DNA of 24,680 bases from an uncultured Oscillospiraceae bacterium (GTDB lineage: Bacteria; Bacillota; Clostridia; Oscillospirales; Ruminococcaceae). The first letter of the stretch is position 1, and each line of letters begins with the position of its first letter. The notes under the pieces were generated by a model. That model saw nothing but the letters and a program-made list of their open reading frames with translations, did no database searches and was not told where the DNA came from. The translations under genes were made by a program, and so were the position numbers. Positions 8,561-16,837 of the stretch are shown here, piece by piece. The stretch is taken from NCBI GenBank assembly GCA_910587465.1, contig CAJUMS010000038.1, positions 1 to 24,680 on the forward strand. The letters run 5' to 3'.

Positions 8561-10522
8561 TTACTCTTCGTCCTCGGCGGAAGCCTCGGTCTCCATGAGC
8601 GCCTTGATAGAAAGGCTTACTCTGCTCTTCTCCTCGTCAATGTCAATAATCTTAACTTCGACTTCCTGACCTACGGTGAGCACGGACGCAATACTTGCAA
8701 CTCTCTCGGTGGATATCTGCGAAATGTGGATAAGACCGTCAACGCCGGGAATGATCTGCGCAAACGCGCCGAACTCGGTGATCGAAACAACAGTCGCCTT
8801 GATAACGTCGCCCTTCTGATATTCGGAAACGAACTTTGTCCAAGGGTTGTCGTCGGGATCCTTTGCAGAGAGAGAAACTCTCTTCTTCTCGGGATCAAAG
8901 CTCTTTACAACGACGCTGATCTTATCGCCTACCTTAACAATATCCTTCGGGTGACCAACTCTGTTCCATGTCAAATCTGCGGTGTGAACCAAGCCGTCAA
9001 CGGGACCGATATCTACAAATACGCCATAGCTTTCGATGGAGCGAACCTCGCCGTCAAACTTCTGTCCGACCTCGATGCTCTCCCAGAACTTAGCTCTCTC
9101 TGCGTCGCGGACTTCCTTATTAGCTTGACGGATAGAGCCTACAACTCTGCCTCCGCGCTCGTTTGTGACCTCGATGATCTTGAACTTAACGGACTTCTTG
9201 AGCAGATCATCCAGCTTTCCGCCGCGCGGAACGCCAGTGTGAGACGCGGGAATAAATACACGGGTGTTCTCGTAGATCACGATAACGCCGCCCTTTACTA
9301 CCTGAGCGACCGTCCCCTCAATAGTCTCGGCGGACTCCTTTACTGCCTGGAGCTTCTCGAGACCGAGCTGAGCGTCAACGCGCTTCTTGGAGAGAGCCGC
9401 TGTGCCGACGGAATCGTCGACCTTTACTACGACCGCGTCGATAATGTCGCCGGGCTTAACGATATCCTCTACCTCTGCGTTGGGATCGTTGGTAAGCTCC
9501 TCGCGGACTATGTAGCCTGTCTGCTTTGCGCCGACCTCAACGACAGCTTCCTTCTTGGATACGCTGACTACCGTAGCCTTAACTCTTTTGCCGGTATATA
9601 ATCTGTTAAAAGACTGATCCTGCTCGAGCAGCGAAGCAAAGTCCTCCTCATTTTCATTATTGATTTTGGTGATTTCTTCGTTCATTCTTTCATGAACCTC
9701 CTTAATGGTATAAGCAGGAGTTGAAGCTCCTGCCGTTATTCCGATAAGACTATCGGAGCGCAGACCATTCAAGATCTGCAAAGGAATCTCATCAGCGGAG
9801 GTCACGAACACCGTTTCGCAGTATTCGCCGCAGATATCCGCCAGCTTCCTTGTGTTCGAACTGCTTCTTCCCCCGACAACGATCATCAGCGCAGCCCGTT
9901 TTGCAAGCTCCCGCGCGCAATCCTGGCGCTTTACGGTAGCATCGCATATTGTGTCGTATATCTTAACGCAGCCGTACCGTTCCCCGACTGTTCGGGAGTA
10001 CTCCAAAAATCTGCTGCGGTCGAAGGTGGTCTGAGCGACTAATATTGCCGTATCGTTTTCGGCGATATCGCCGCGCTCAAATAGATTTTTTATCTCTTCA
10101 AAATCTCTGCACGCAAACGCCGTGCAGCCTGCGCTGCCCATTATCCCGATGACCTCTGGGTGATCATTATCGCCCAGAATAATCGCTTTTGCTTTCTCGG
10201 GCAGCTCGGCAACAATATTGTGAATTTTCTTAACAAAAGGACAGGTAGCGTCTATGACCTCGGACGCGTGTTTACGCGCTTCTGCCTCGACGATCCTTGA
10301 CACTCCGTGAGAGCGTATTATAAGTGGTTTTCCTTTGGATTCGGAAACGTTTACAACCGAGCGTACACCTTTCCGCTCCAGTTCCGCAACCGCGCGCTCG
10401 TTGTGTATAAGCTCGCCCAGCGTACAGATATCTCCGTTTCTTTCGGCAGCCTGCTCCGCCAACGCGATAGCACGCTCCACACCGAAGCAGAAACCCGCTT
10501 TTTCTGCGATCTCAACGTACAT
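8561..10522 (-). CDS. ispH: IspH–ribosomal protein S1 fusion (HMBPP reductase with four S1 domains)
   Basis: A 653-residue two-part protein. Residues 1 to about 283 are 4-hydroxy-3-methylbut-2-enyl diphosphate reductase, the last step of the MEP isoprenoid pathway, which makes IPP and DMAPP. The three cysteines that hold the Fe-S cluster are present: C12 (GFCFGV), C94 (DATCPFV) and C193 (TICDATVKRQ). The rest carries four S1 RNA-binding repeats, starting near residues 313, 397, 480 and 570. The two C-terminal repeats are the most canonical (YGVFVDIGPVDGLVH, FGAFAQIIPGVDGLIH). The first two are more divergent. The tail is acidic. This fusion is known in Clostridia, where it replaces separate ispH and rpsA-like genes. 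The start overlaps the end of plsC by 11 bases. It is the last gene of the cmk–plsC–ispH transcript. Confidence 0.97.
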   Translation of the reverse strand: MYVEIAEKAGFCFGVERAIALAEQAAERNGDICTLGELIHNERAVAELERKGVRSVVNVSESKGKPLIIRSHGVSRIVEAEARKHASEVIDATCPFVKKIHNIVAELPEKAKAIILGDNDHPEVIGIMGSAGCTAFACRDFEEIKNLFERGDIAENDTAILVAQTTFDRSRFLEYSRTVGERYGCVKIYDTICDATVKRQDCARELAKRAALMIVVGGRSSSNTRKLADICGEYCETVFVTSADEIPLQILNGLRSDSLIGITAGASTPAYTIKEVHERMNEEITKINNENEEDFASLLEQDQSFNRLYTGKRVKATVVSVSKKEAVVEVGAKQTGYIVREELTNDPNAEVEDIVKPGDIIDAVVVKVDDSVGTAALSKKRVDAQLGLEKLQAVKESAETIEGTVAQVVKGGVIVIYENTRVFIPASHTGVPRGGKLDDLLKKSVKFKIIEVTNERGGRVVGSIRQANKEVRDAERAKFWESIEVGQKFDGEVRSIESYGVFVDIGPVDGLVHTADLTWNRVGHPKDIVKVGDKISVVVKSFDPEKKRVSLSAKDPDDNPWTKFVSEYQKGDVIKATVVSITEFGAFAQIIPGVDGLIHISQISTERVASIASVLTVGQEVEVKIIDIDEEKSRVSLSIKALMETEASAEDEE

Positions 10523-11117
10523 CGGGAGCGTTCTCCTTTAATTCGGAAATTTTGCCCATTATCTCCTCGCTTACCTTGCGGATAGCGTACTTATCAGTAT
10601 AGTCAACGTCAAAATCCTCTGCGGGGATAGGCTCGCCTATCGACATCAAAACATTCTGACGTATTTTCTTTCGTCCGTACTTGACAAATACAGGCACTAC
10701 GGGAACTTTAGCCCGTGCAGCTATCAGTGAAACTCCGCTTTTCGGTTTCCCAAGATCTCCCGTTTTTGAACGAGTACCCTCGGGGAAAATCACGAAGATT
10801 CTTCCGTGATTTAAGCTCTCCAGTGCGCTGTCTATCGCCTTTGTGTCCTTAGAGCCGCGCTTTACGGGGAATGCGCCGAGCTTCTTTATCAGCCATGTGA
10901 ATATCGGGTTGAAATGAAAAAGCTCATCCTTTGCCATAAATGTGTATTTTCCCTTGAAAACGATCCCGACCATAGGCGGATCGTTATTGGAAACGTGATT
11001 AGAGGCGATTATATAGCCGCCCTTAGCCTTAGGGATATTTTCCTTACCAACGACGGTAATGTGAAACCAGATGTGAAACACGAAGTTTACAAGACCGCGT
11101 GCTATCTCGTAGAACAT
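10512..11117 (-). CDS. plsC: 1-acyl-sn-glycerol-3-phosphate acyltransferase (PlsC family)
   Basis: A 201-residue acyltransferase that adds the second acyl chain to lysophosphatidic acid to give phosphatidic acid at the inner membrane face. The HX4D catalytic motif is HVSNND, and the glycerophosphate-binding motif is FPEGTRSKTG. The N-terminus (LVNFVFHIWFHITVVG) is hydrophobic and membrane associated. The frame runs nine codons further upstream, but ATG 11117 is chosen because AAAGGAG lies 8 bases before it and it overlaps the cmk stop as TAATG, a coupling arrangement. Downstream it overlaps ispH by 11 bases. The order cmk–plsC–ispH is frequent in Clostridia. Confidence 0.93.
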   Translation of the reverse strand: MFYEIARGLVNFVFHIWFHITVVGKENIPKAKGGYIIASNHVSNNDPPMVGIVFKGKYTFMAKDELFHFNPIFTWLIKKLGAFPVKRGSKDTKAIDSALESLNHGRIFVIFPEGTRSKTGDLGKPKSGVSLIAARAKVPVVPVFVKYGRKKIRQNVLMSIGEPIPAEDFDVDYTDKYAIRKVSEEIMGKISELKENAPDVR

Positions 11118-11785
11118 TACAGCCGCTCCTTTATCAGTCCGCACACCAAATCGACGGACTGCCCAAAGTCAAGCTCGGAAGTGTCCGCGAGAACCGCGTC
11201 GGCAGCTTGTCTGAGCGGTGCCGCGGCTCTGTGCGAATCGTTGTAATCCCGCTGGTTGAGGTCGTTAAGGACCTCCTCGAACGTCACGTCCTTACCCTTT
11301 GCGATAAGCTCGCCATAGCGTCTTTTAGCGCGTATCTCGGGTTTTGCGGTAAGGAATATCTTCACGTCGGCGTTCGGCAGTACTACCGTTCCGATATCGC
11401 GGCCGTCCATGATAACGCTGTTCTTCTCAGCGATTTCACGCTGCAAACCGAGCAGTGCCGATCTCACCGCCGGAACCGCGGAGACCGCGCTCGCCGCCAT
11501 GGATATCTCAGGGAGTCTTATCTCATCCGAAACATCCTCCCCGTTCAGGAAAATACGCTGAACGCCGTCTACCAAACGGATATCCGCGTTGATGTTTCCC
11601 ATGCTTACGGCGATAGCCGACGGGTCGTTCATATCGACGCCGTTTCTATGACAATACAATCCGACTGCGCGGTACAACGCACCCGTATCACAATAAATGT
11701 AATTCAGACGTTCGGCGGCGGTTCGTGCAATAGTGCTCTTCCCCGCGCCCACAGGACCGTCGATCGCAACAGAAATCAGCTTCAA
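11117..11785 (-). CDS. cmk: Cytidylate kinase
   Basis: A 222-residue (d)CMP kinase that converts CMP and dCMP to the diphosphates for nucleic acid and CDP-lipid synthesis. The P-loop is DGPVGAGKST near the N-terminus. Further family signatures are YCDTGALYRAVG, MDGRDIGTVVLPNADVKIFL and the arginine-rich lid KPEIRAKRRYGE. A TTG start at 11785 is chosen. CGGAG lies 10 bases upstream, the protein then has the normal length for the family and begins LKLISVAIDGP, and the longer ATG at 11851 falls at the predicted transcription start. Its stop overlaps the plsC start by one base. The kinase sits first in a three-gene transcript from its own promoter. Confidence 0.95.
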   Translation of the reverse strand: MKLISVAIDGPVGAGKSTIARTAAERLNYIYCDTGALYRAVGLYCHRNGVDMNDPSAIAVSMGNINADIRLVDGVQRIFLNGEDVSDEIRLPEISMAASAVSAVPAVRSALLGLQREIAEKNSVIMDGRDIGTVVLPNADVKIFLTAKPEIRAKRRYGELIAKGKDVTFEEVLNDLNQRDYNDSHRAAAPLRQAADAVLADTSELDFGQSVDLVCGLIKERL

Positions 11786-11858
11786 AACAAGTACACTCCG
11801 AGCAGGCAAAAAATGTAAAATAATGAAAAAGGTACAATTCACCCTTATCAATCACTTT

Positions 11859-11887
11859 ATTATAACATACTCCATAAAAAAATGCAA
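11859..11887 (-). promoter_or_regulatory. Sigma-A promoter for cmk–plsC–ispH
   Basis: On the minus strand TTGCAT (11887-11882), 17 bases, then TATAAT (11864-11859) with a TG-type extension before it. The transcript start near 11852 gives a leader of about 66 bases to the TTG start of cmk. Confidence 0.75.
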
Positions 11888-11916
11888 GAGGTTTTTTTAC
11901 ATTTTTCATCTATTTT

Positions 11917-13143
11917 TCACGAATTTGCGGCAGAAATGCCCGCAAGCCTACCTGTCGCAAACGCTATTTGAAGATTAAAGCCGCCCGTGTACGCGTCTAC
12001 GTCGATGATCTCTCCCGCAAAATAAAGCGCTTTGCAAAGCTTGCTCTCAAGCGTTTTCGGGGAAATTTCCCGAACGCACACACCGCCACGCGTTATTATC
12101 GCTTCGTCTATCGGGCGGAAATTTTTGATTTTCAAAGCCAAAAATTTCAGCGTATTTACCAAAGTGTTTCGTTCTATTTTGTTAATTTCGCCAATCTTCT
12201 TTTCAACTGGAATATTTGTTATTTCCGAGACGGGTTCAACCAGCTCTTTCGGCAAGAGCTTTCGCAGACTCTGTCCGAACGTGCCGCCGTGCAGCTCCGC
12301 GAAATCACGCAGGATACGCGCGTCTAGCTGCTTTTCCGTGAGCGCGGGCTTGAGGTCGATCATGATTGTATAGCGGTTTTCCGACATCTCGGGAATATGT
12401 GCCGAGGCGCTGAGTATCGTCGCGCCGCCTATGCCGCCAGCGGTGAATAAAACCTCTCCGAAGTCTTCGTAAATTGTCTTCCCGTTGTCGAGCAGCCTTA
12501 CCGCCGTGTTTTTCAGGGTAAGTCCCGTGGCTTTACGCACCCATTTTTCCTCCGTCACAAGCGCCGACAGCGAAGGTCGCGGTGTAATTATGGTGTGACC
12601 CGCCTGCTCAGCGAGACGGTATCCGTAGCCGTCTGATCCCGTTTTTGGATAGGACGCGCCTCCCGTCGCCAATATGACCGCGCCTGCCGAAAATTGGCGG
12701 TTATGCGTATTAACTCCGCGGCAAATGTCGTTTTCGATTATCAGCGAACGGACATTTTCGCGGACTGTCTCAACTCTGAGCCGGTCAAGCCGTGTTGCAA
12801 GCGCGTCCACAATATCCGCTGCCTTGTCCGAAACGGGGAAAACGCGCTGCCCTCGTTCCGTTTTCAGCGGTACGCCCATACTTTCAAAAAACTCCATTGT
12901 GTCTTGGGGCAGATACTGCGAAAGTGCGCTGTACAGAAATCTCCCGTTATTTGGGATATTCTCCATAAGTGTTTCGAGACCGCAGTTATTGGTGACGTTG
13001 CAGCGTCCTTTGCCCGTTATCGCGAGCTTTTTTCCCATGCGGTCGTTCTTTTCGATAAGCAGCACCTTTGCGCCTTTTTCCGCCGCGGCTATTGCAGACA
13101 TCATTCCCGCCGCGCCGCCGCCGACTACTATTATATATGACAA
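11917..13143 (-). CDS. HI0933-family FAD-dependent oxidoreductase (YhiN/BaiN-like)
   Basis: A 408-residue flavoprotein. The N-terminal dinucleotide-binding fold VVGGGAAGMMSAIAAAEKGA, the family hallmark GKKLAITGKGRCNVTN, the internal ATGGASYPKTGSDGYGY and the C-terminal ALYFAGEIIDVDAYTGGFNL (FAD contact) are all present. Some members have been reported to reduce bile-acid intermediates, but the substrate cannot be told here and most members are uncharacterised. A TTG start at 13143 is used. GGAAAGG lies 9 bases before it, and the beta-strand of the Rossmann fold begins immediately. It lies 21 bases after the GNAT gene and is probably the last gene of the murR transcript, 131 bases upstream of cmk. 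Confidence 0.92.
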   Translation of the reverse strand: MSYIIVVGGGAAGMMSAIAAAEKGAKVLLIEKNDRMGKKLAITGKGRCNVTNNCGLETLMENIPNNGRFLYSALSQYLPQDTMEFFESMGVPLKTERGQRVFPVSDKAADIVDALATRLDRLRVETVRENVRSLIIENDICRGVNTHNRQFSAGAVILATGGASYPKTGSDGYGYRLAEQAGHTIITPRPSLSALVTEEKWVRKATGLTLKNTAVRLLDNGKTIYEDFGEVLFTAGGIGGATILSASAHIPEMSENRYTIMIDLKPALTEKQLDARILRDFAELHGGTFGQSLRKLLPKELVEPVSEITNIPVEKKIGEINKIERNTLVNTLKFLALKIKNFRPIDEAIITRGGVCVREISPKTLESKLCKALYFAGEIIDVDAYTGGFNLQIAFATGRLAGISAANS

Positions 13144-13164
13144 ATCCTTTTACCTTTCCGAATT

Positions 13165-13692
13165 TCAGTCCAAATGAAGTGAATAAAAAGCCGCGTCAAA
13201 GATCTCGCTGCCGTCGAACCTTGAATACTGTCCGTATCTTTCGAACCGAAAGCCGCATTTTTGCATCACTCTTCCCGATGCGGGATTTTTAATAGCATGG
13301 CACGCGACGAAATCACGTGTGCCTACCGCCTCATATGCCCACTGTATCATGGCTTTGGATGCTTCGGTGGTGAAGCCCTGTCCCCAAAACGCGCGGTTGA
13401 GATTATATCCGAGACCGTAAGCGCCACTTTCCGGGTCAAAACCGACATCGCCCGAGCCGATGACTTTTCCTGTCGCGGCAAGCTCAAACCCGAAGTGATT
13501 GTGACCTTCATCAATACTCGCTATCCATTCCTTTACCTGCTCAACGTTAGCATAAAGGTTATAGGGCATAAATCTGTTGACTATCGGGTCGCCTACCCAT
13601 TCAAACACGTCGTCCGCATCCTCTGTTGTAAGCGGTCTCAAAATAAGGCGCTCTGTTTCTATCCTGCGCAATGCCCGATACCTCCTCATCAT
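13165..13692 (-). CDS. GNAT family N-acetyltransferase (RimJ/RimL type)
   Basis: A 175-residue acetyl-CoA-dependent transferase. The N-terminus ETERLILRPLTTEDADDVF is typical of the RimJ/RimL-like group. The acetyl-CoA site is FWGQGFTTEASKAM, and the C-terminal motif is NPASGRVMQKCGF. The substrate (protein N-terminus, amino sugar, drug or other) cannot be inferred. It overlaps the end of the MurR/RpiR gene as ATGA, with AAAGGA just ahead. ATG 13692 and ATG 13689 are adjacent and either may be used. Confidence 0.9.
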   Translation of the reverse strand: MMRRYRALRRIETERLILRPLTTEDADDVFEWVGDPIVNRFMPYNLYANVEQVKEWIASIDEGHNHFGFELAATGKVIGSGDVGFDPESGAYGLGYNLNRAFWGQGFTTEASKAMIQWAYEAVGTRDFVACHAIKNPASGRVMQKCGFRFERYGQYSRFDGSEIFDAAFYSLHLD

Positions 13693-14549
13693 ACATCCTT
13701 TTGATAGACCTCACTGCTGTCCCAGAGCTGCTCGAGCTTGCCAAAGGTCTGCTCCACGCGGCAGCGGTTCGACGCCGAGACCATGGCGATAAGCGCGTTG
13801 ATAAGGCTCATCGGCGCTACGAGGCTGTCAACAAACGACACCATATCCGAGTACGCGTAGAGCGAGGTGTGAGCGTACTGCACGAGCGGCGAGCTGTCGC
13901 TGTCGGTTATGGCGATTATATGTGCTCCCGATTCACGAGCGAAACGGCATGCCTCGATAGTTCCCGAGGCGTAGCGCGGGAAACTCATGGCGATAAGCAG
14001 GTCTCCCTCACCTATGTGTATCATTTGCTGATACAGCTCCGCGGTGCTTACCGCGCCTACGAGCATTACGTTATCGAAGATAAGCCGCAGATAGTAGTGC
14101 ATAAAGCTCGCGAGCAGTCCCGACGACATCGCGCCCTGAATGTATATCCGCCTTGAAGCGCAGATAGTCGCGACGGCGTTGTCAAAGCTTTCCTTGTCGA
14201 TAGCCTCCAGAGTACGGCGTATTTTGTCGATATCCTGATTGAGTACGCCTATAACCGGGTCCTCGTCGCCTATTCTGCTGCGCGTTACGTCCATTCTTTG
14301 CAGCGACGTGAGACGGTTTTTGATATGGCTCTGCAATGACCGCTGCAATTGCGGATAACCCTCAAAGCCAAGCTCTATGGCAAATCTCACCACCGTGCTC
14401 TCGCTTACTCCGACGGCGTTTCCGAGCTTCAGCGCGGTCATATACGCCGCCTTTTCGTAATGCTCGAGAATAAATCTCGCTATCAGCTTCTGGCTCTTGG
14501 AGAACTGCGGGAGCTTGTCCTCTATCTGTTTAAGCAAATCCTCGTTCAT
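13689..14549 (-). CDS. MurR/RpiR family transcriptional regulator
   Basis: A 286-residue DNA-binding regulator. The N-terminal HTH_6 domain covers about residues 1-77 (ALKLGNAVGVSESTVVRFAIELGFEGYPQLQ). A SIS sugar-phosphate-binding domain follows at about 125-255 (RIYIQGAMSSG, then GDLLIAMSFPRYASGTIEA and IIAITDSDSSPL). Members usually sense phosphorylated sugars or amino sugars and control adjacent genes. No sugar catabolic genes are adjacent here. The divergent neighbour is the phage-like cassette, and the shared spacer holds repeated 9-base elements that could be its operators (inference). AAGGAG precedes the ATG at 14549. It probably heads a transcript with the GNAT and HI0933 genes. Confidence 0.92.
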   Translation of the reverse strand: MNEDLLKQIEDKLPQFSKSQKLIARFILEHYEKAAYMTALKLGNAVGVSESTVVRFAIELGFEGYPQLQRSLQSHIKNRLTSLQRMDVTRSRIGDEDPVIGVLNQDIDKIRRTLEAIDKESFDNAVATICASRRIYIQGAMSSGLLASFMHYYLRLIFDNVMLVGAVSTAELYQQMIHIGEGDLLIAMSFPRYASGTIEACRFARESGAHIIAITDSDSSPLVQYAHTSLYAYSDMVSFVDSLVAPMSLINALIAMVSASNRCRVEQTFGKLEQLWDSSEVYQKDV

Positions 14550-14576
14550 ATTCTTTTCTCCTTAAACTCCGATATT

Positions 14577-14605
14577 CAGACTGTCGATAAACCCTCGCCA
14601 GTCTG
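14577..14605. promoter_or_regulatory. Inverted repeat in the murR/rpiR leader
   Basis: CAGACTG (14577-14583) and CAGTCTG (14599-14605) form 7-base arms around 15 bases, between the predicted promoter and the start of the regulator gene. It could be an RNA hairpin or a regulator-binding site. Confidence 0.35.
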
Positions 14606-14654
14606 GGAAATGCGAGTTAAATTGACTTTTCTACAGATTGAAATTACCTTATAT

Positions 14655-14683
14655 ATAATACACCTTTATTTTAAATTTTGCAA
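14655..14683 (-). promoter_or_regulatory. Sigma-A promoter for the MurR/RpiR regulator
   Basis: On the minus strand TTGCAA (14683-14678), 17 bases, then TATTAT (14660-14655). A transcript would start near 14648, leaving a leader of about 100 bases. Confidence 0.6.
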
Positions 14684-14686
14684 GTC

Positions 14687-14738
14687 TTTTTGCAGAAATA
14701 TTTTTTTAATCCTGCAAAAAATGTGCAGCTTTTTGCAG
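14687..14738. repeat. Three copies of a TTTTTGCAG element, candidate operators
   Basis: TTTTTGCAG occurs at 14687-14695 and 14730-14738, with its exact complement CTGCAAAAA between them at 14712-14720. They form nested inverted repeats next to the -35 box of the regulator promoter and upstream of the phage-like cassette. A related TTGCAAAAA lies at 14862-14870, near the portal gene. MurR/RpiR proteins bind palindromic sites, so autoregulation and control of the cassette are possible. Confidence 0.5.
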
Positions 14739-14902
14739 TTTCCGGCATGGTAACATTTAGTCAGCGGGAAGAAACCAACTATGAAATGGCTTGATTAAAA
14801 CACTTTTTTACTCATCGGGCTGTTGATTTGATATTTAAAAAAATGGTATTGGGTGAAATTGTTGCAAAAATTTCCGCAAAAAATAAGAAAGGAGTGATCG
14901 CA
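14739..14902. other. Spacer upstream of the portal gene, no clear promoter
   Basis: This part of the 353-base divergent spacer (14550-14902) is AT-rich. I looked for a forward sigma-A promoter. Candidates such as TTGATT (14791 or 14823) have no good -10 box at the right distance. The cassette promoter is therefore unassigned and may be activator dependent or use another sigma factor. The only clear signal is the GGAG ribosome site at 14891-14894. Confidence 0.4.
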
Positions 14903-16264
14903 TTGGGGCTTAAAAGCCTGCTGTTTGGCAGCCGCAAGCTGTACGAGGATACGGCGCTTTCCGCGTTTTATTCGGGAGATATGGCTCGCTGGAACGATAT
15001 TTACAACGGTGGCGGAGATTGGCGCTATACCCGAAAGGGCGGCATGAACGGCGGTATGAGACGCGTCGCGTCACTCGGGGCGGCAAAGGCGGTCTGCGCG
15101 GAACTGGCGCGGCTGTGCTTCACCGAGGGCACGGAGCTGTTCTGCTCCGACAGCGAGACCGAGGGCTACCTTAAAAAGGTATTGGACGAAAACGGCTTTG
15201 CAGAGCGTTTTTCGGACTTCCTCGAAAAAACGTTTGCGCTCGGCGGCGGTGTCGTTAAAGTCTACCGCGACGGGAACGGCGTTAAGCTCGACTTTATCAC
15301 GGCGGACTGCTTTGTCCCGACAAAATGGGACAACCGCGGAATTTACGGCGGAGCGTTCGGCTCGAACGTCCGCGAAAACGGAAAAGGCTACATTCTCGCT
15401 GAAACGCAGGAACTGTGGGGTGACGGACTTGTGATCGAAAACAAACTGTTCCGCGAGAGCGGCGGCGAGGTCGGGCTGTCGGAGGTCTACCCGAAAATGA
15501 CGGCGAAGAGCACTATCAAAGGACTGACAAAGCCGCTGTTCGTTTATTTTAGGGCGGGCGCGGGAAATCTGCCGCAATGTGCGCCGCTGGGAGCGTCGGT
15601 ATTCGCGGGAGCGGAGGACACGCTGAAGTCGCTAGATATCGTGTTCGACAGTCTGACGCGCGAGTTCATTCTCGGCAAAAAGCGCATTATCGTGCCGTAT
15701 TACGCGATACGCGGCGAGTACGATAAAAAGGGCGAGTTAAAACGTTATTTCGACGTGAACGACGAGGTGTTTGAGGCATTTTCGACCTCCGATAACGAGG
15801 AGCTTAAAATTTCCGACAATACTGCCGAGCTGAGAGTTGCCGAGCATACTGCGGCTCTCGGCGAGCTTCTTGATCTGTTGTGCATGCAGGTCGGGCTGTC
15901 GGAGGGGGCGCTGTCCTACAAGAGCGGCACGGTCCGCACCGCAACAGAGGTCGTCAGCCGCAACAGCCGCACTTATCGTACCGCATGCTTCTATCGCCGA
16001 ATGATAGCGAACGCGTTAGCTAGCGTTGCGGAGAACATCTGCATACTTGGCAAAATGGCAGGAGAGCTTTCGGCGGGAGCGAGTGAGACGGCTTCTATAC
16101 GCTTCGCGGACGGCGTCTGCGAGGACGAGGGCACGAAAACCGAACGCGCAAGAGCATTGTACGAAAGCGGCATTATCTCAAGAGCGAGGGCGATATCCGA
16201 GATATACGGAATTTCCCTCGACGAGGCGAAAAAAATGGAAAAGGAGGATCACAATGGAAAATAA
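14903..16264 (+). CDS. Phage portal protein, SPP1/Gp6-like family
   Basis: A 453-residue protein resembling SPP1-type portals, which form the dodecameric ring at one capsid vertex. The early RRVASLGAAKAVCAELARLCF, the central GAEDTLKSLDIVFDSLTREF and the late GLSEGALSYKSGTVRTATEV with SRNSRTYRT are characteristic of the family. The length is typical (about 450-500). The frame is open 25 codons upstream, but the TTG at 14903 is chosen because GGAG lies 8 bases before it and the encoded start, GLKSLLFG, resembles portal N-termini. It overlaps the next gene by 11 bases. With no terminase present it would have no partner for DNA packaging, so another role, or a helper phage, has to be considered. 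Confidence 0.9.
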   Translation: MGLKSLLFGSRKLYEDTALSAFYSGDMARWNDIYNGGGDWRYTRKGGMNGGMRRVASLGAAKAVCAELARLCFTEGTELFCSDSETEGYLKKVLDENGFAERFSDFLEKTFALGGGVVKVYRDGNGVKLDFITADCFVPTKWDNRGIYGGAFGSNVRENGKGYILAETQELWGDGLVIENKLFRESGGEVGLSEVYPKMTAKSTIKGLTKPLFVYFRAGAGNLPQCAPLGASVFAGAEDTLKSLDIVFDSLTREFILGKKRIIVPYYAIRGEYDKKGELKRYFDVNDEVFEAFSTSDNEELKISDNTAELRVAEHTAALGELLDLLCMQVGLSEGALSYKSGTVRTATEVVSRNSRTYRTACFYRRMIANALASVAENICILGKMAGELSAGASETASIRFADGVCEDEGTKTERARALYESGIISRARAISEIYGISLDEAKKMEKEDHNGK

Positions 16265-16676
16265 CAATGAAATGCTTGCCGAGCAGGCGGTTCAGATAGC
16301 ACCCGAGGTTCAGTCCGAAAGCGCATCCGATCCCGTGGCTGCCTCGGAGGGCTACCGCGCAAGCGACGGTACGCGTTCGGGAGAGATCTCGGAGCTGTAC
16401 GCGCAGGTGGAAATGCTCAAGTCGGAGCTTGTCACCTCAAAGGTGCAGACCGCGCTGCTGCTTCTCGGTATCGCCAAGGAAAAGCTGGAGGACGGCACGT
16501 CTCTCGCGGTGGGGATTTGCAGCACAGGCAAGGAGCCGGAGGAGGCCGCCGCGGAAATAATTTCGTCATACCCTCACCTTAAAGCCGTTCAGCGGAAGAT
16601 CCCGCAGTTCTCGGCTTCGGGTTCGGGCAACGACGATGGATTTTCCGCTATCCGCAAGATATTTTCGGGCAGATAA
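16254..16676 (+). CDS. Probable capsid scaffold protein
   Basis: A 140-residue acidic protein between portal and major capsid genes, where phages carry scaffold proteins. The N-terminal 45 residues are low in hydrophobic content. A helical stretch follows, probably a coiled coil (EISELYAQVEMLKSELV, about 44-60). The C-terminus is basic (KAVQRKIPQF, then IRKIFSGR), like the capsid-binding ends of scaffolds. The ATG at 16254 is preceded by AAGGAGGATC and overlaps the portal stop. No sequence family is recognised with certainty, so the call rests on position and composition. No protease gene is present, which would fit a scaffold that leaves the shell without cleavage. Confidence 0.55.
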   Translation: MENNNEMLAEQAVQIAPEVQSESASDPVAASEGYRASDGTRSGEISELYAQVEMLKSELVTSKVQTALLLLGIAKEKLEDGTSLAVGICSTGKEPEEAAAEIISSYPHLKAVQRKIPQFSASGSGNDDGFSAIRKIFSGR

Positions 16677-16719
16677 AGCCCATATAAATAAGGGCGGGAC
16701 GGAGGGTTTACATATATTC

Positions 16720-16801
16720 ACTATCCCAAGCCGCTGTCGGCGCGGACTATGGCTGTTGAGCGTTGAAAACGGCGCGGCGGAACGGCGGCATACGGGATAG
16801 T
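16720..16801 (+). promoter_or_regulatory. Structured leader before the capsid gene
   Basis: ACTATCCC (16720-16727) pairs with GGGATAGT (16794-16801), and just inside, GCCGC (16730-16734) pairs with GCGGC (16785-16789). This encloses a GC-rich interior of about 50 bases. There is no T run after it, so it is not a simple terminator. It may control capsid translation, be an RNA processing site, or be a small RNA. The whole gap 16677-16837 has no convincing gene. Confidence 0.4.
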
Positions 16802-16837
16802 ATCAACAAATCAACCAACGAAAGGAAGTAATTTACA

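Noticed and set aside
8726..9601. Open frame of 291 codons opposite the S1 domains
   Set aside because: It is antisense to four clear S1 repeats and has no independent support.
14828..14902. ATG start at 14828 for the portal
   Set aside because: It has no ribosome site. The TTG at 14903 has GGAG at the correct distance, and the extra residues do not look like a portal N-terminus.
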